Assembly (NCBI GenBank): GCA_013032095.1
Contig: WQBJ01000005.1
Location: 62,001-126,000 of the forward strand
Length of the DNA stretch: 64,000 bases
Direction: 5' to 3'
DNA from: Ruegeria atlantica
GTDB taxonomy: Bacteria; Pseudomonadota; Alphaproteobacteria; Rhodobacterales; Rhodobacteraceae
Positions 1 to 8,641 of this stretch are shown in pieces. A program made the translations under genes and the position numbers. The notes under the pieces were generated by a model. That model searched no databases, was not told the origin of the DNA, and was given only the letters and a program-made list of their open reading frames with translations. Each line of letters starts with the position of its first letter. The first letter of the stretch is position 1.

Positions 1-2048
1 GTGACCGGGGCACCAAGGTTCTGACCTATATCGCGGACATCACTGTTAACGGTCACCCTGAGACCGCAGACCGCCCCGAGCCGCGCGCTGACCTGAAAGA
101 GGCCAGGCCGCCCGCGCTGAAGGGTGAACCCAAAATGGGCACCCGCAATCTGCTGGAACAAAAAGGTCCGCAGGCCGTCGCCGACTGGATGAAGGCCCAA
201 CGGCAGCTGTTGATCACCGACACAACCATGCGCGATGGCCACCAATCTCTGCTGGCGACCCGTATGCGCTCGATCGACATGATCAAGGTGGCACCGACCT
301 ATGCGGCCAACCTGCCGCAGCTGTTCTCGGTTGAATGCTGGGGCGGTGCGACCTTCGACGTCGCCTACCGCTTCCTGCAGGAATGCCCGTGGCAGCGTCT
401 GCGCGACCTGCGCGAGGCGATGCCGAACCTCATGACACAGATGCTGCTGCGCGGTGCGAACGGGGTTGGCTACACCAACTACCCGGACAACGTGGTGCAG
501 GAGTTCGTCCGTCAGGCCTCGAAGAACATCGATGTGTTCCGCGTCTTCGACTCGCTGAACTGGGTCGAGAATATGCGCGTGGCGATGGATGCGGTCGTCG
601 AGAACGGCAAGATCTGTGAAGGCACCGTCTGCTACACCGGCGACATCCTTGACCCGGATCGGTCGAAGTACGACCTGAAATATTATGTCGGCATGGCGAA
701 AGAACTGCGCGACGCAGGCGCGCATGTTCTGGGACTGAAGGACATGGCGGGCCTGCTGAAACCGGCCTCGGCCAAGATCCTGATCCGTGCCCTGAAGGAA
801 GAAGTCGGTCTGCCGATCCACTTCCACACGCATGACACCGCCGGTATCGCCAGCGCGACCATCCTTGCGGCCTCCGAGGCTGGCGTGGACGCGGTAGACT
901 GCGCGATGGATAGCTTCTCGGGCAACACCAGCCAGGCAACGCTAGGCACTGTAGTCGAGGCGCTGCGCCATACCGAACGCGACACCGGTCTGGACATCAA
1001 AGCGATCCGCGAGATCAGCGATTATTTCGAAGCGGTCCGCGGCCAATACGCAGCCTTCGAATCCAGCCTGCAGGCTCCGGCGTCCGAGGTGTACCTGCAC
1101 GAAATGCCGGGCGGTCAGTTCACCAACCTCAAGGCGCAGGCGCGCTCCTTGGGTCTGGAAGAACGCTGGCACGAGGTTGCACAGATGTATGCCGACGTGA
1201 ACCAGATGTTCGGTGACATCGTGAAGGTGACGCCGTCGTCCAAGGTGGTCGGTGACATGGCGCTGATGATGGTCAGCCAAGGCCTGACCCGTGATGACGT
1301 GGAAAGCCCCTCGACCGATGTGGCCTTCCCAGACTCGGTCGTGGACATGATGCGCGGCAATCTGGGTCAGCCTCCGGGCGGGTTCCCTGACACCATCATC
1401 AAGAAAGTACTGAAGGACGAGGCCCCCAACACCGAGCGCCCCGGCAAGGATGTGCCCGCTGTCGATCTGGAAGCCACCCGTGCCGAGTTGTCCAAGCAGT
1501 TGGAGGGCAAAGAGGTCGATGACGAGGACCTGAATGGCTACCTGATGTATCCCAAGGTCTTCCTGGACTACATGGGCCGCCACCGGGTTTACGGTCCAGT
1601 CCGGACCCTGCCCACGCGCACCTTTTTCTACGGCATGGAGCCGGGTGAGGAGATCACCGCTGAGATCGACCCGGGCAAGACGCTGGAAATCCGTTGTCAG
1701 GCCATCGGTGAAACCGATGACAAGGGTGAGGTCAAAGTGTTCTTTGAACTCAACGGCCAGCCCCGCGTGATCCGTGTGCCGAACCGTATGGTCACCTCGA
1801 CCACGCAGGCGCGACCCAAAGCCGAGCCAGGCAACCACGATCATGTCGGCGCGCCGATGCCGGGTGTGGTGGCCACCGTAGCGGTTACGGCTGGCCAAGA
1901 AGTCAAGGAAGGTGACATGCTGCTGACCATCGAAGCGATGAAGATGGAGACCGGCATCCACGCCGAGCGGGACGCCACAGTCAAAGCCGTCCACGTGCAA
2001 CCTGGCGGCCAGATCGACGCAAAAGATCTACTGGTCGAACTGGAATAA
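1..2048 (+). CDS. pyc: Pyruvate carboxylase, C-terminal part (5' truncated by window edge)
   Basis: Biotin-dependent enzyme that carboxylates pyruvate to oxaloacetate in the cytoplasm (anaplerosis, gluconeogenesis). The reading frame is open from base 3, so the start and the biotin carboxylase domain lie outside the window; about 681 residues are visible. They contain the carboxyltransferase domain, beginning near the TTMRDGHQS motif with the metal-binding HFHTHDT further on, then a linker and a C-terminal biotinyl domain with the EAMKMET motif whose second lysine carries biotin. An apparent internal ATG at 135 is not the true start, because the upstream codons continue a typical pyruvate carboxylase sequence. 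The gene ends at a strong terminator shared with the convergent gene. Confidence 0.96.
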   Translation, partial: DRGTKVLTYIADITVNGHPETADRPEPRADLKEARPPALKGEPKMGTRNLLEQKGPQAVADWMKAQRQLLITDTTMRDGHQSLLATRMRSIDMIKVAPTYAANLPQLFSVECWGGATFDVAYRFLQECPWQRLRDLREAMPNLMTQMLLRGANGVGYTNYPDNVVQEFVRQASKNIDVFRVFDSLNWVENMRVAMDAVVENGKICEGTVCYTGDILDPDRSKYDLKYYVGMAKELRDAGAHVLGLKDMAGLLKPASAKILIRALKEEVGLPIHFHTHDTAGIASATILAASEAGVDAVDCAMDSFSGNTSQATLGTVVEALRHTERDTGLDIKAIREISDYFEAVRGQYAAFESSLQAPASEVYLHEMPGGQFTNLKAQARSLGLEERWHEVAQMYADVNQMFGDIVKVTPSSKVVGDMALMMVSQGLTRDDVESPSTDVAFPDSVVDMMRGNLGQPPGGFPDTIIKKVLKDEAPNTERPGKDVPAVDLEATRAELSKQLEGKEVDDEDLNGYLMYPKVFLDYMGRHRVYGPVRTLPTRTFFYGMEPGEEITAEIDPGKTLEIRCQAIGETDDKGEVKVFFELNGQPRVIRVPNRMVTSTTQARPKAEPGNHDHVGAPMPGVVATVAVTAGQEVKEGDMLLTIEAMKMETGIHAERDATVKAVHVQPGGQIDAKDLLVELE

Positions 2049-2050
2049 CA

Positions 2051-2081
2051 AAAAAAGGCGCGCAGATTGCGCGCCTTTTTT
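2051..2081. terminator. Bidirectional rho-independent terminator
   Basis: A perfect 7-bp stem (2057-2063 with 2069-2075, loop AGATT) is flanked by an A-run on the left and a T-run on the right. It can therefore end both the plus-strand pyc transcript and the convergent minus-strand gene that stops at 2102. Confidence 0.9.
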
Positions 2082-2101
2082 CTTTTCGGCGGGTGAACGT
2101 T

Positions 2102-3118
2102 TTAGCCGTCAACGACCTCATCGACTTCCACCTCGTCTGTCTCGGCTTCCACCGTGACTTCGTCTAGCTCTTCCGGCTCAGGCAGGCCCAGAAGATCATG
2201 CAACTCATCCATCGCATCCGGCGACAACTCGCGGCCACCAGTCAGCGTATCCAAGGCCTCTTGCGGATCGTCCGCGTCGGCCAACGTGGTTTCGGCATCC
2301 TGAACAGCCTGCTCAGCATCGGCCACGGCATCACTGTACTTATCTTCCGCAGTGATGCCCTGCTCCGCCTCTTCCTCTGTGGGCGCGTATTGCTCTTGGA
2401 TTTGCTCGTCAGTCAAACCTTGCAGGTCCGATAGTTCTGTTTGTTTCTCTTCCAGATCCGCTGTCGCGCCCGAGTAGCCTAGAACGCTTTGCTGATACGA
2501 ATAAAGCTTACCCGGCATACTATTCGGTGCAGCATTCCTTAGCGCCGTTTGGCTGGCATGCGCTGCGTTGAGCTCCTTCAACTCAGATGCGATCTTTCCG
2601 TGCTTGTTAGGAGGAACGGCTTCTTCATCAAGCGTGACCAGCGCTTTGGGAGTCGCACGCGTCACGGCTTTGGTCTTATTTTTATTGCCTTTAACCATGT
2701 TTTCCAGCTTGGTCACAAAAGCTGGCTTGTTCTTATTTGTCGAACGGGATTTCGTAGATTTTTGCCGGTCGGTTTTATTGATGCCCAATTTGCCCAGCAG
2801 CCCCTTGCCTTTACCGGCCGATTTATTGCCCGAGCCACTCTTACCCTTGGCATTGTTTTCGCCGGATTTGTTGCTGGCTTGGCTGCTATTGCCTTTGTCG
2901 CCGCTATTGCCTTTGTCGCCGCTATTGCCTTTGTCGCCGCTATTACCTTTGCCTCCGCCGTTACCACCGCCATTGCCGCCACCGTTTCCACCGCCATTGC
3001 CATTGCCATTCTTGGCAATCGCCATGTCCGGCGCAGCGACAACCGCAACAAAACTGGCCGCCCCAACCAGCATCAAAGAGGTCGCAAACACGCGCGATAT
3101 CAATAGTACACGTTTCAT
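2102..3118 (-). CDS. Secreted repeat-containing hypothetical protein
   Basis: 338 residues, function unknown. A signal peptide occupies roughly residues 1-35 (MKRVLL..., cleavage probably after DMAIA). It is followed by Asn/Gly repeats of the NGGG type, then three to four copies of a KGNSGD hexapeptide, a Lys/Asn/Ser-rich basic stretch to about residue 165, a conserved-looking block containing SELKELNAAHASQTAL, and a very acidic Glu/Asp-rich C-terminus. The SELK...NAAHA block resembles a domain I recall from other alphaproteobacterial hypotheticals. The strong basic-to-acidic split suggests an exported, perhaps polyelectrolyte or surface-binding, protein; this is inference. The DNA under the hexapeptides is a near-perfect 18-bp tandem repeat. 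Confidence 0.75.
   Translation of the reverse strand: MKRVLLISRVFATSLMLVGAASFVAVVAAPDMAIAKNGNGNGGGNGGGNGGGNGGGKGNSGDKGNSGDKGNSGDKGNSSQASNKSGENNAKGKSGSGNKSAGKGKGLLGKLGINKTDRQKSTKSRSTNKNKPAFVTKLENMVKGNKNKTKAVTRATPKALVTLDEEAVPPNKHGKIASELKELNAAHASQTALRNAAPNSMPGKLYSYQQSVLGYSGATADLEEKQTELSDLQGLTDEQIQEQYAPTEEEAEQGITAEDKYSDAVADAEQAVQDAETTLADADDPQEALDTLTGGRELSPDAMDELHDLLGLPEPEELDEVTVEAETDEVEVDEVVDG
2886..2999. repeat. In-frame tandem repeats (18-bp and 12-bp units)
   Basis: Three identical 18-bp units (2886-2903, 2904-2921, 2922-2939) and a diverged fourth encode KGNSGD hexapeptides on the minus strand. They are followed by degenerate 12-bp units encoding Asn-Gly-Gly-Gly. Units are multiples of three, so copy-number changes keep the frame. 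Confidence 0.9.
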
Positions 3119-3370
3119 TTAATTCACCTTTTCCTTTCGCCATTGGCAGCACCAGCCAAGGAAATGCATGTGCAAAACATAGTATTTGAATAGTTTTAAA
3201 CTGAACTTTGGCAAAACTGCGGCAAAAAACAACCCGCGCCAGATTTCGCCTATACCCCCGAGCACCCGAAATCATACGCACCCAACTGGAACAACGTGAG
3301 AAACTGGTTAGTGTCTCAGGCAATGTGCTGGCTATTGCACGGCGTTTTATTTGATCAAAGTGAGGCCTTT

Positions 3371-3754
3371 ATGCTGACCATCACCCCCATCTATGCCGCT
3401 TTGCTGGCGATCCTGTATGTCGGTCTCAGCTTCAAGGTCATCAGCCAACGTCGCGCCGACAAGATTTCTTATGGCGATGGCGGCAATCAGGACATGCTCA
3501 AAGTTATGCGGACGCATTCCAACTTTGTTGAATACACGCCGTTTGCCCTGCTGCTGATCATGATAGTTGAGCTGCAGGGCGCGGGTGGTCTGCTGCTGAA
3601 CCTGCTGGGACTGACTTTGCTGGGTGGACGGCTGCTGCACGCCTATGGCTTTGGGCGCAGTCCTCAGATTGTGATTCTGCGCCAGATCGGAATGCTGCTT
3701 ACTTTCACAGCCATTCTGGTGGCTGCGGTTGGGATTCTGGTGCTGGCGCTCTGA
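3371..3754 (+). CDS. MAPEG family membrane protein
   Basis: 127 residues with about four transmembrane helices. The pattern is typical of the MAPEG superfamily (membrane-associated proteins in eicosanoid and glutathione metabolism): an N-terminal helix from ITPIYAALLAILYVGLS, then the R-x-H-x-N-F-x-E-Y motif (RTHSNFVEYTP), then helices around LLLNLLGLTLL and LLTFTAILVAAVG. Bacterial members are inner-membrane proteins, some with glutathione S-transferase activity; the substrate here is unknown. I start at the ATG at 3371, because the 25 upstream codons of the longer frame do not look like a MAPEG N-terminus. Confidence 0.85.
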   Translation: MLTITPIYAALLAILYVGLSFKVISQRRADKISYGDGGNQDMLKVMRTHSNFVEYTPFALLLIMIVELQGAGGLLLNLLGLTLLGGRLLHAYGFGRSPQIVILRQIGMLLTFTAILVAAVGILVLAL

Positions 3755-3768
3755 TCTGGTTGGCGGGC

Positions 3769-3921
3769 TTATCCCGCCAAAATCTGCGTCTGAATCGTCG
3801 GAGCATGCATTAGAACAGGCTCAACTTCGACAACCCTGCCCTCATCACGTGCGCAGATAACCGTGGTCAATACGATCAGCACCGCCAAAAGTGCCATTTT
3901 AATGTCTGCAATACGTGCCAT
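3769..3921 (-). CDS. Small single-span membrane protein (hypothetical)
   Basis: 50 residues, no recognised family. The start at 3921 is chosen because GAGGTGACGAA lies directly upstream; a longer frame running back to 4065 lacks such a site. A hydrophobic stretch (residues about 9-23, MALLAVLIVLTTVI) followed by a charged tail indicates a membrane anchor or uncleaved signal. It converges on the MAPEG gene 15 bp away and starts about 150 bp from the tRNA-Gly pair, which is transcribed away from it. Confidence 0.55.
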   Translation of the reverse strand: MARIADIKMALLAVLIVLTTVICARDEGRVVEVEPVLMHAPTIQTQILAG

Positions 3922-4023
3922 TTCGTCACCTCGAACCTTATTATTTTGTAGCGCTCTGTTTCTTGAACGCGCCGCCTCTGGATTTCCGTCGAAAGATTTT
4001 TCATCTTTTTTGTGTTTTTCCGC

Positions 4024-4052
4024 TTGCAGCCCTGCGTGGGAATTTATACATC
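4024..4052 (+). promoter_or_regulatory. Putative promoter of tRNA-Gly pair
   Basis: TTGCAG at 4024-4029 and an AT-rich segment (TTTATACATC, 4043-4052) are spaced as a possible sigma-70 -35/-10 pair, about 18-20 bp before the first tRNA. The exact -10 is ambiguous. Confidence 0.35.
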
Positions 4053-4069
4053 CCTCCTCACTCAACGGC

Positions 4070-4144
4070 GCGGGCGTAGCTCAGGGGTAGAGCATAACCT
4101 TGCCAAGGTTAGGGTCGGGCGTTCGAATCGCCTCGCCCGCTCCA
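4070..4144 (+). tRNA. tRNA-Gly (GCC)
   Basis: Cloverleaf of 75 nt. The acceptor stem is GCGGGCG/CGCCCGC with an encoded CCA, the D-arm is AGCTCAGGGGTAGAGC, the anticodon loop contains TTGCCAA (anticodon GCC), and the T-arm carries GTTCGAATC. It is identical to the copy starting at 4179. Confidence 0.97.
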
Positions 4145-4178
4145 TTGAGAGGTCTTCGGACCAACATATGTATCTGAT

Positions 4179-4253
4179 GCGGGCGTAGCTCAGGGGTAGA
4201 GCATAACCTTGCCAAGGTTAGGGTCGGGCGTTCGAATCGCCTCGCCCGCTCCA
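4179..4253 (+). tRNA. tRNA-Gly (GCC), second copy
   Basis: Identical in sequence to the gene at 4070-4144, 34 bp downstream, again with an encoded CCA. The two are probably co-transcribed. Confidence 0.97.
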
Positions 4254-4334
4254 GATACCAAACTCTCCGAACATGCTGGTTCTTCGATACACATTGCGTC
4301 ATTCTGGTTGCGCTGCGCAACACAGGGTTCACTC

Positions 4335-5195
4335 ATGTCTGAATACGTTATCCGCCCTCTCACCGCTGACGAGTTGCAGCAGGCCGTGGATTGGGCCGCA
4401 CACGAAGGGTGGAATCCGGGCCATCATGATGCCGCGTGTTTCCACAGTACTGATACTGACGGGTTTCTGGGCGGATTCAAGGATGGTGAGATGATCGCCT
4501 CAATCTCGGTGGTCCATTACGACGATGGGTTTGCTTTCCTCGGGTTCTACATCGTGCACCCCGAGCATCGTGGCGCGGGACACGGGCTGAAGCTTTGGCA
4601 GGGTGCATTAGCCAACTGCACTGCCCGCAACGTCGGGCTGGATGGGGTCGTCGATCAGCAGCACAATTACTGCAAATCGGGCTTTGCCTTCGCGTACAAC
4701 AACTATCGATTCACCGGGACAGTAGCGGATATTCAGCGGGCGTTGCCACCGTCAGCCGGCACCGAAGCTTTGACTACGGTTTCTGATGAACTACACGCGT
4801 ATGACCGCCAACTTTTCCCGACCCCGCGTGACACGTTCCTGCAAGGCTGGATCAGCGCACCAAGTCATGTCTCCCGTGTGTATTCCGAGGACGGACAGAT
4901 CAAAGGCTATGCCACGTTGCGCCCATGCAAAAACGGCTACAAGATCGGGCCCCTATTCGCGGACCGCGCCGACATTGCCGAAACCTTGCTGGCCAGCTTG
5001 CTGGAAACGTTACCAGAAGATCAAAGCGCGCAAGAGGTCTTCATTGACATGCCCCAACCCAATCAGGCCGCCTTTGATTTGGCAGCAAAGCTTGGGTTGG
5101 AAAAGGTTTTCGAAACGGCTCGGATGTATTCCAGCCATCAACCGGACATCGACCTAAACCGTATCTTTGGCGTGACGACGTTCGAGCTTGGTTAA
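4335..5195 (+). CDS. GNAT family N-acetyltransferase with extra C-terminal domain
   Basis: 286 residues. The N-terminal half (about 1-130) has GNAT features, including FLGFYIVHPEHRGAGHGLKLW with the acetyl-CoA-binding R-G-x-G-x-G/A type loop. The C-terminal half (about 150-280) resembles the second GNAT-like domain of YitH-type proteins (GYATLRPCKNGYKIGPLFAD). A longer frame back to 4209 overlaps tRNA-Gly, so the ATG at 4335 is chosen. The substrate cannot be told from sequence. Confidence 0.85.
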   Translation: MSEYVIRPLTADELQQAVDWAAHEGWNPGHHDAACFHSTDTDGFLGGFKDGEMIASISVVHYDDGFAFLGFYIVHPEHRGAGHGLKLWQGALANCTARNVGLDGVVDQQHNYCKSGFAFAYNNYRFTGTVADIQRALPPSAGTEALTTVSDELHAYDRQLFPTPRDTFLQGWISAPSHVSRVYSEDGQIKGYATLRPCKNGYKIGPLFADRADIAETLLASLLETLPEDQSAQEVFIDMPQPNQAAFDLAAKLGLEKVFETARMYSSHQPDIDLNRIFGVTTFELG

Positions 5196-5431
5196 AACGC
5201 CTTGAACGTCATTGTGGTCAGCGACCGTTCGATATTGGGAATCACCAGCAGGTTTTCATTAATGAAATGTCCTACGTCCTCGGTTTCGGGGATGTAGAGT
5301 TTCAGCAGCAGGTCATATTCTCCGCTGGTCGAATACAGTTCGGAATGGATTTCGCGCAGGGCGATTTCCTCGGCCACCTTGTAGGTGGTGCCGGGTTTAC
5401 AACGGATCTGGATGAAAACGCAGGTGGACAT
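5192..5431 (-). CDS. Stand-alone Lrp/AsnC ligand-binding domain protein
   Basis: 79 residues corresponding to the RAM/AsnC effector-binding domain alone. It begins MSTCVFIQIRCKPG, continues with SGEYDLLLKLYIPE and ends with SLTTMTFKAF. There is no helix-turn-helix. Such single-domain proteins bind small ligands or oligomerise with full Lrp/AsnC regulators. The start at 5431 removes a non-conserved 38-residue extension. The gene is divergent from hisB and overlaps the end of the GNAT gene by 4 bp, tail to tail. Confidence 0.85.
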   Translation of the reverse strand: MSTCVFIQIRCKPGTTYKVAEEIALREIHSELYSTSGEYDLLLKLYIPETEDVGHFINENLLVIPNIERSLTTMTFKAF

Positions 5432-5585
5432 GGGCCGGACCTTGTTGGTTGAGTTGTCCGCAGGCTGGCATGGGCTGCGCCCGGGTGCAATCCCCCGCAA
5501 CAGTTTGCATTGAATGCCACGTGTGGACTGGATAAGCCGCCCCAACCCCGTCTATAAGCGCGCCTGTAGCAAAAGGAATTCGCCC

Positions 5586-6173
5586 ATGCGCAGCGCAAAG
5601 ATCAGCCGTCAGACCGCCGAGACCGAGATCTCGGTCGAGGTCAATCTGGACGGCACTGGCACCTACGACAACCAGACCGGCGTTGGCTTCTTTGACCACA
5701 TGCTGGACCAGTTGGCGCGGCACTCGCTGATAGACATGACGATCCGCACCAAGGGCGATTATCACATCGACGACCACCACACGGTCGAAGACACCGGTAT
5801 CGCGCTGGGTCAAGCGATGACACAGGCCCTGGGCGACAAAAAGGGCATTCGACGCTATGGCGAATGTCACCTGCCTATGGATGACGCGCAGGTGCGCTGC
5901 GCGCTGGACCTGTCAGGCCGTCCCTTCCTGATCTGGAACGTGGACCTTCCGACCCCCAAGATCGGCAATTTCGACACCGAGTTGGTGCGCGAATTCTTTC
6001 AGGCGCTCAGCACCCACGGTGGCATCACGTTGCATATCGACCAGTTGCACGGTTTCAACAGCCACCACATCGCCGAAGCCGCCTTCAAAGCGGTCGCCCG
6101 TGCGTTGCGTCTGGCGGTTGAAACCGACCCGCGCAAAGCTGATGCGATACCCTCCACCAAGGGTGCGCTGTAA
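5586..6173 (+). CDS. hisB: Imidazoleglycerol-phosphate dehydratase
   Basis: 195 residues, the monofunctional HisB of non-enteric bacteria. It converts imidazoleglycerol phosphate to imidazole acetol phosphate (histidine pathway, cytoplasm). The metal-binding motifs are visible: [10 protein letters not shown] and [25 protein letters not shown] precedes the ATG at 5586. It is the first gene of the his block; its stop is directly followed by the hisH ATG. Confidence 0.98.
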   Translation: MRSAKISRQTAETEISVEVNLDGTGTYDNQTGVGFFDHMLDQLARHSLIDMTIRTKGDYHIDDHHTVEDTGIALGQAMTQALGDKKGIRRYGECHLPMDDAQVRCALDLSGRPFLIWNVDLPTPKIGNFDTELVREFFQALSTHGGITLHIDQLHGFNSHHIAEAAFKAVARALRLAVETDPRKADAIPSTKGAL

Positions 6174-6812
6174 ATGCTGACTGCCATCATTGACTACGAG
6201 AGCGGCAACCTCCACTCGGCCGAAAAAGCGTTCCAGCGCATGGCGCGCGAAATGGATGCGGGTACGGTCGTTGTGACCTCGGACGCGGAAGTTGTAGCGC
6301 GCGCCGACCGGCTCGTGCTGCCCGGCGATGGCGCGTTTCCCGCCTGTGCAGCTGAACTGCGCGGGCACAAGGGCATCTATGACGCGATGGTTGAGGCGGT
6401 CGAACAAAAAGGCCGCCCCTTTCTAGGAATCTGCGTTGGGATGCAGTTGATGGCCTCGAAAGGCCATGAGTACAGCGAAACGGACGGGCTGGACTGGGTG
6501 GCCGGCGATGTGGTTCGGATCGAGCCGTCCGACACATCGCTGAAAGTGCCGCATATGGGCTGGAACGATCTGGTGCTGGAAAGCGATCACCCGGTGTTCG
6601 AAGGTGTTAATTCAGGCGATCACACCTATTTCGTTCATTCCTACCATTTCCGTGTCAAAGACCCAGCGCAACGACTGGCCTATGTCGATTATGGGCAAGA
6701 GGTCACGGCCGTGATTGGCCGCGACACGATGCTTGGCATGCAGTTCCACCCCGAGAAAAGCCAGGATGTGGGTCTGCGCATGATCGGGAACTTCCTGACC
6801 TGGGCCCCTTAA
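6174..6812 (+). CDS. hisH: Imidazole glycerol phosphate synthase, glutaminase subunit
   Basis: 212 residues. It hydrolyses glutamine and passes ammonia to HisF. Nucleophile Cys87 sits in GICVGMQ, and the catalytic His-x-Glu is in FHPEKS near the C-terminus. It starts immediately after the hisB TAA, which indicates co-translation. Its partner hisF is 1.8 kb downstream on the same strand. Confidence 0.98.
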   Translation: MLTAIIDYESGNLHSAEKAFQRMAREMDAGTVVVTSDAEVVARADRLVLPGDGAFPACAAELRGHKGIYDAMVEAVEQKGRPFLGICVGMQLMASKGHEYSETDGLDWVAGDVVRIEPSDTSLKVPHMGWNDLVLESDHPVFEGVNSGDHTYFVHSYHFRVKDPAQRLAYVDYGQEVTAVIGRDTMLGMQFHPEKSQDVGLRMIGNFLTWAP

Positions 6813-6815
6813 CGG

Positions 6816-7217
6816 CTACTGAACCCGTGTCCAGGTCTGCCCACGGCAGACCAGACCGCCAACCGCGCACCCTTTGACAGTCAGCTTGTTCTGGCTGTCC
6901 AAGGTCATCTTCGAATTGTAGGTCTTGTCCCGGTCCGGCGCCCAGATTTTACCGCTGTCGTACTGACCATCACCCTCGGGCACCATGTCCCAGATGATCT
7001 GTTTGCCGAGGTTTTCATATTCCAGTTGCTGATTGCCATCGCCGTCGAAGGCGCTGTCGATCGTGCCACAAATTGCGCTGCCGCATTCCGCAATGGAAAC
7101 GTGCAAATAACCCCCGGTATCGCCTGGCTGGGTCTTCCATAGCCCGTCCACCGGATCGGCGGCAAACGCCGTCGTTGCCATGCCGGCAAATCCTGCTGCG
7201 AGTAGAAATTTCTTCAT
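6816..7217 (-). CDS. DUF2147 family secreted protein
   Basis: 133 residues with a signal peptide (MKKFLLAAGFAGMATTAFA, cleaved near Ala20). The mature part has the DUF2147 pattern: DGLWKT near the start, CGSAICGTID, a KIWAPDRDKTYNSKMTL core and a terminal cysteine pair (KGCAVGGLVCRGQTW). Likely periplasmic; function unknown. It lies on the opposite strand between hisH and hisA, ending 4 bp from the hisH stop. Confidence 0.85.
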   Translation of the reverse strand: MKKFLLAAGFAGMATTAFAADPVDGLWKTQPGDTGGYLHVSIAECGSAICGTIDSAFDGDGNQQLEYENLGKQIIWDMVPEGDGQYDSGKIWAPDRDKTYNSKMTLDSQNKLTVKGCAVGGLVCRGQTWTRVQ

Positions 7218-7351
7218 AATGCTCTCCCTGTTTTGCCCTCACTCTGGCCCGCTGATGGGCTTCGGGCAAGAATGACTTTGCGTCGCGTTGCATCCCCTGC
7301 CCTGACTGTGCGATATCCCGCGCGACTGACCAAGATATAGGGCCGCCTGAC

Positions 7352-8071
7352 ATGATCCTCTACCCCGCCATCGACCTCAAAGACGGCAACGCCGTGCGCC
7401 TGCTGCGTGGTGAAATGGACAAGGCCACCGTGTTCAACAAGGACCCTGCCGCGCAAGCCCGTGCCTTTGTCGAAGCCGGGTGCGAGTGGTTGCATTTGGT
7501 GGACCTGAACGGAGCTTTTGCGGGTGAGCCGGTTAACGCCGCGCCTGTCGAGGCGATCCTCAAAGCCTGCAACGTACCCGCCCAATTGGGCGGCGGCATT
7601 CGTGACATGGCAACGATCGAAACCTGGATCAACAAAGGGCTGGCCCGAGTCATTCTGGGCACCGTGGCGGTTGAGAACCCTGATCTAGTTCGCGAAGCGG
7701 CGAAGGCCTTCCCAGGCAAGGTCGCCGTGGGCATCGACGCTCGCAACGGCATGGTCGCAACCAAAGGCTGGGCCGAAGAAACCGACGTACAGGTGACGGA
7801 CCTCGCCCGCAGTTTCGAAGACGCAGGCGTGGCTGCAATCATCTACACCGACATCAACCGAGATGGCGCGATGCAAGGCCCGAATATCGAAGCGACCGCA
7901 GATCTGGCGCGCGCCGTGTCGATCCCCGTGATCGCCTCGGGTGGCGTAAGTTCGCTAGACGACCTGATCGCCTTGCGCGATTGCGGTGTAGAACTGAACG
8001 GCGCCATTTCGGGCCGCGCGCTCTATGATGGCGCAATTGACCTGAATGAGGCCATTCGCGCCCTTTCGTAA
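7352..8071 (+). CDS. hisA: ProFAR isomerase (phosphoribosylformimino-5-aminoimidazole carboxamide ribotide isomerase)
   Basis: 239 residues, (beta/alpha)8 barrel. Catalytic Asp8 is in AIDLKDG and the second catalytic Asp is in TDINRDG. Phosphate-binding segments (GGGIRD; ASGGVSS) occur in both half-barrels. Isomerises ProFAR to PRFAR in histidine synthesis. Separated from hisH by the minus-strand DUF2147 gene. Confidence 0.98.
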   Translation: MILYPAIDLKDGNAVRLLRGEMDKATVFNKDPAAQARAFVEAGCEWLHLVDLNGAFAGEPVNAAPVEAILKACNVPAQLGGGIRDMATIETWINKGLARVILGTVAVENPDLVREAAKAFPGKVAVGIDARNGMVATKGWAEETDVQVTDLARSFEDAGVAAIIYTDINRDGAMQGPNIEATADLARAVSIPVIASGGVSSLDDLIALRDCGVELNGAISGRALYDGAIDLNEAIRALS

Positions 8072-8076
8072 CAAGC

Positions 8077-8523
8077 TTACTGCGCGGCGACCGAGGTCAA
8101 TTTGGCCAGCGCGCCGCGCATTTTCTCGATGACCGGAGAGTTCTCGACATCATCGAGCTCATCCATGGTCTCTTTCGGGTCCTCATAAGCCAGCCAGACC
8201 TGACCGTTCTCATCCTCATACGCCTGCACTTTAAGCGGCAGAAATAGCCCTGCGCGCGGATCGATCTGCATGGCGGGCGTGCCCAGCGCCGGGTTCCCGA
8301 AGATCAGCACCTGATTGGCCGGGATGGTCAGACCAACTTTTTCGGCTCCCGCCGCGTGATCTATGCGAGCAAAAACGGTTGCGCCCGCGTTCCCAACGGC
8401 CGCTTCCAGCGCGTCCAGTGCCTCGGACACTGATTTGTCAGTGTTCACCTTGATGATATCGTCAGCCATTGCGGCAACTGCTCCTGCAAAAATGAAGGTG
8501 GTTGTCAAAAAGAGGTTTCGCAT
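8077..8523 (-). CDS. DUF302 domain secreted protein
   Basis: 148 residues. There is a signal peptide (MRNLFLTTTFIFAGAVAAMA), then a DUF302 fold: VFARIDHAAGAEKVGL, VLIFGNPALGTPAMQIDPRAG and LPLKVQAYEDENGQVWLAYEDP. The start at 8523 is supported by AGGAGATCAATGAG upstream; the longer frame is rejected. Probably periplasmic; family function unknown. It is the second minus-strand gene set inside the his block, between hisA and hisF. Confidence 0.87.
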   Translation of the reverse strand: MRNLFLTTTFIFAGAVAAMADDIIKVNTDKSVSEALDALEAAVGNAGATVFARIDHAAGAEKVGLTIPANQVLIFGNPALGTPAMQIDPRAGLFLPLKVQAYEDENGQVWLAYEDPKETMDELDDVENSPVIEKMRGALAKLTSVAAQ

Positions 8524-8641
8524 CTCATTGATCTCCTGATGAATTTGGGAACAGATTTCACAGGTTTGAGAGCAGTGACAATCACAAGTCTGGCATCGGC
8601 GAGGCTTTGCCGGTACAGGTGCGATCAACAAAGGAAAGCCC

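Noticed and set aside
942-2000. 352-codon frame antisense to pyc
   Set aside because: His/Gly-rich shadow of a well-supported gene on the other strand.
4081-4332. Minus-strand frame across the two tRNA-Gly genes
   Set aside because: Repeats of the same peptide are the translated antisense of the tRNAs.
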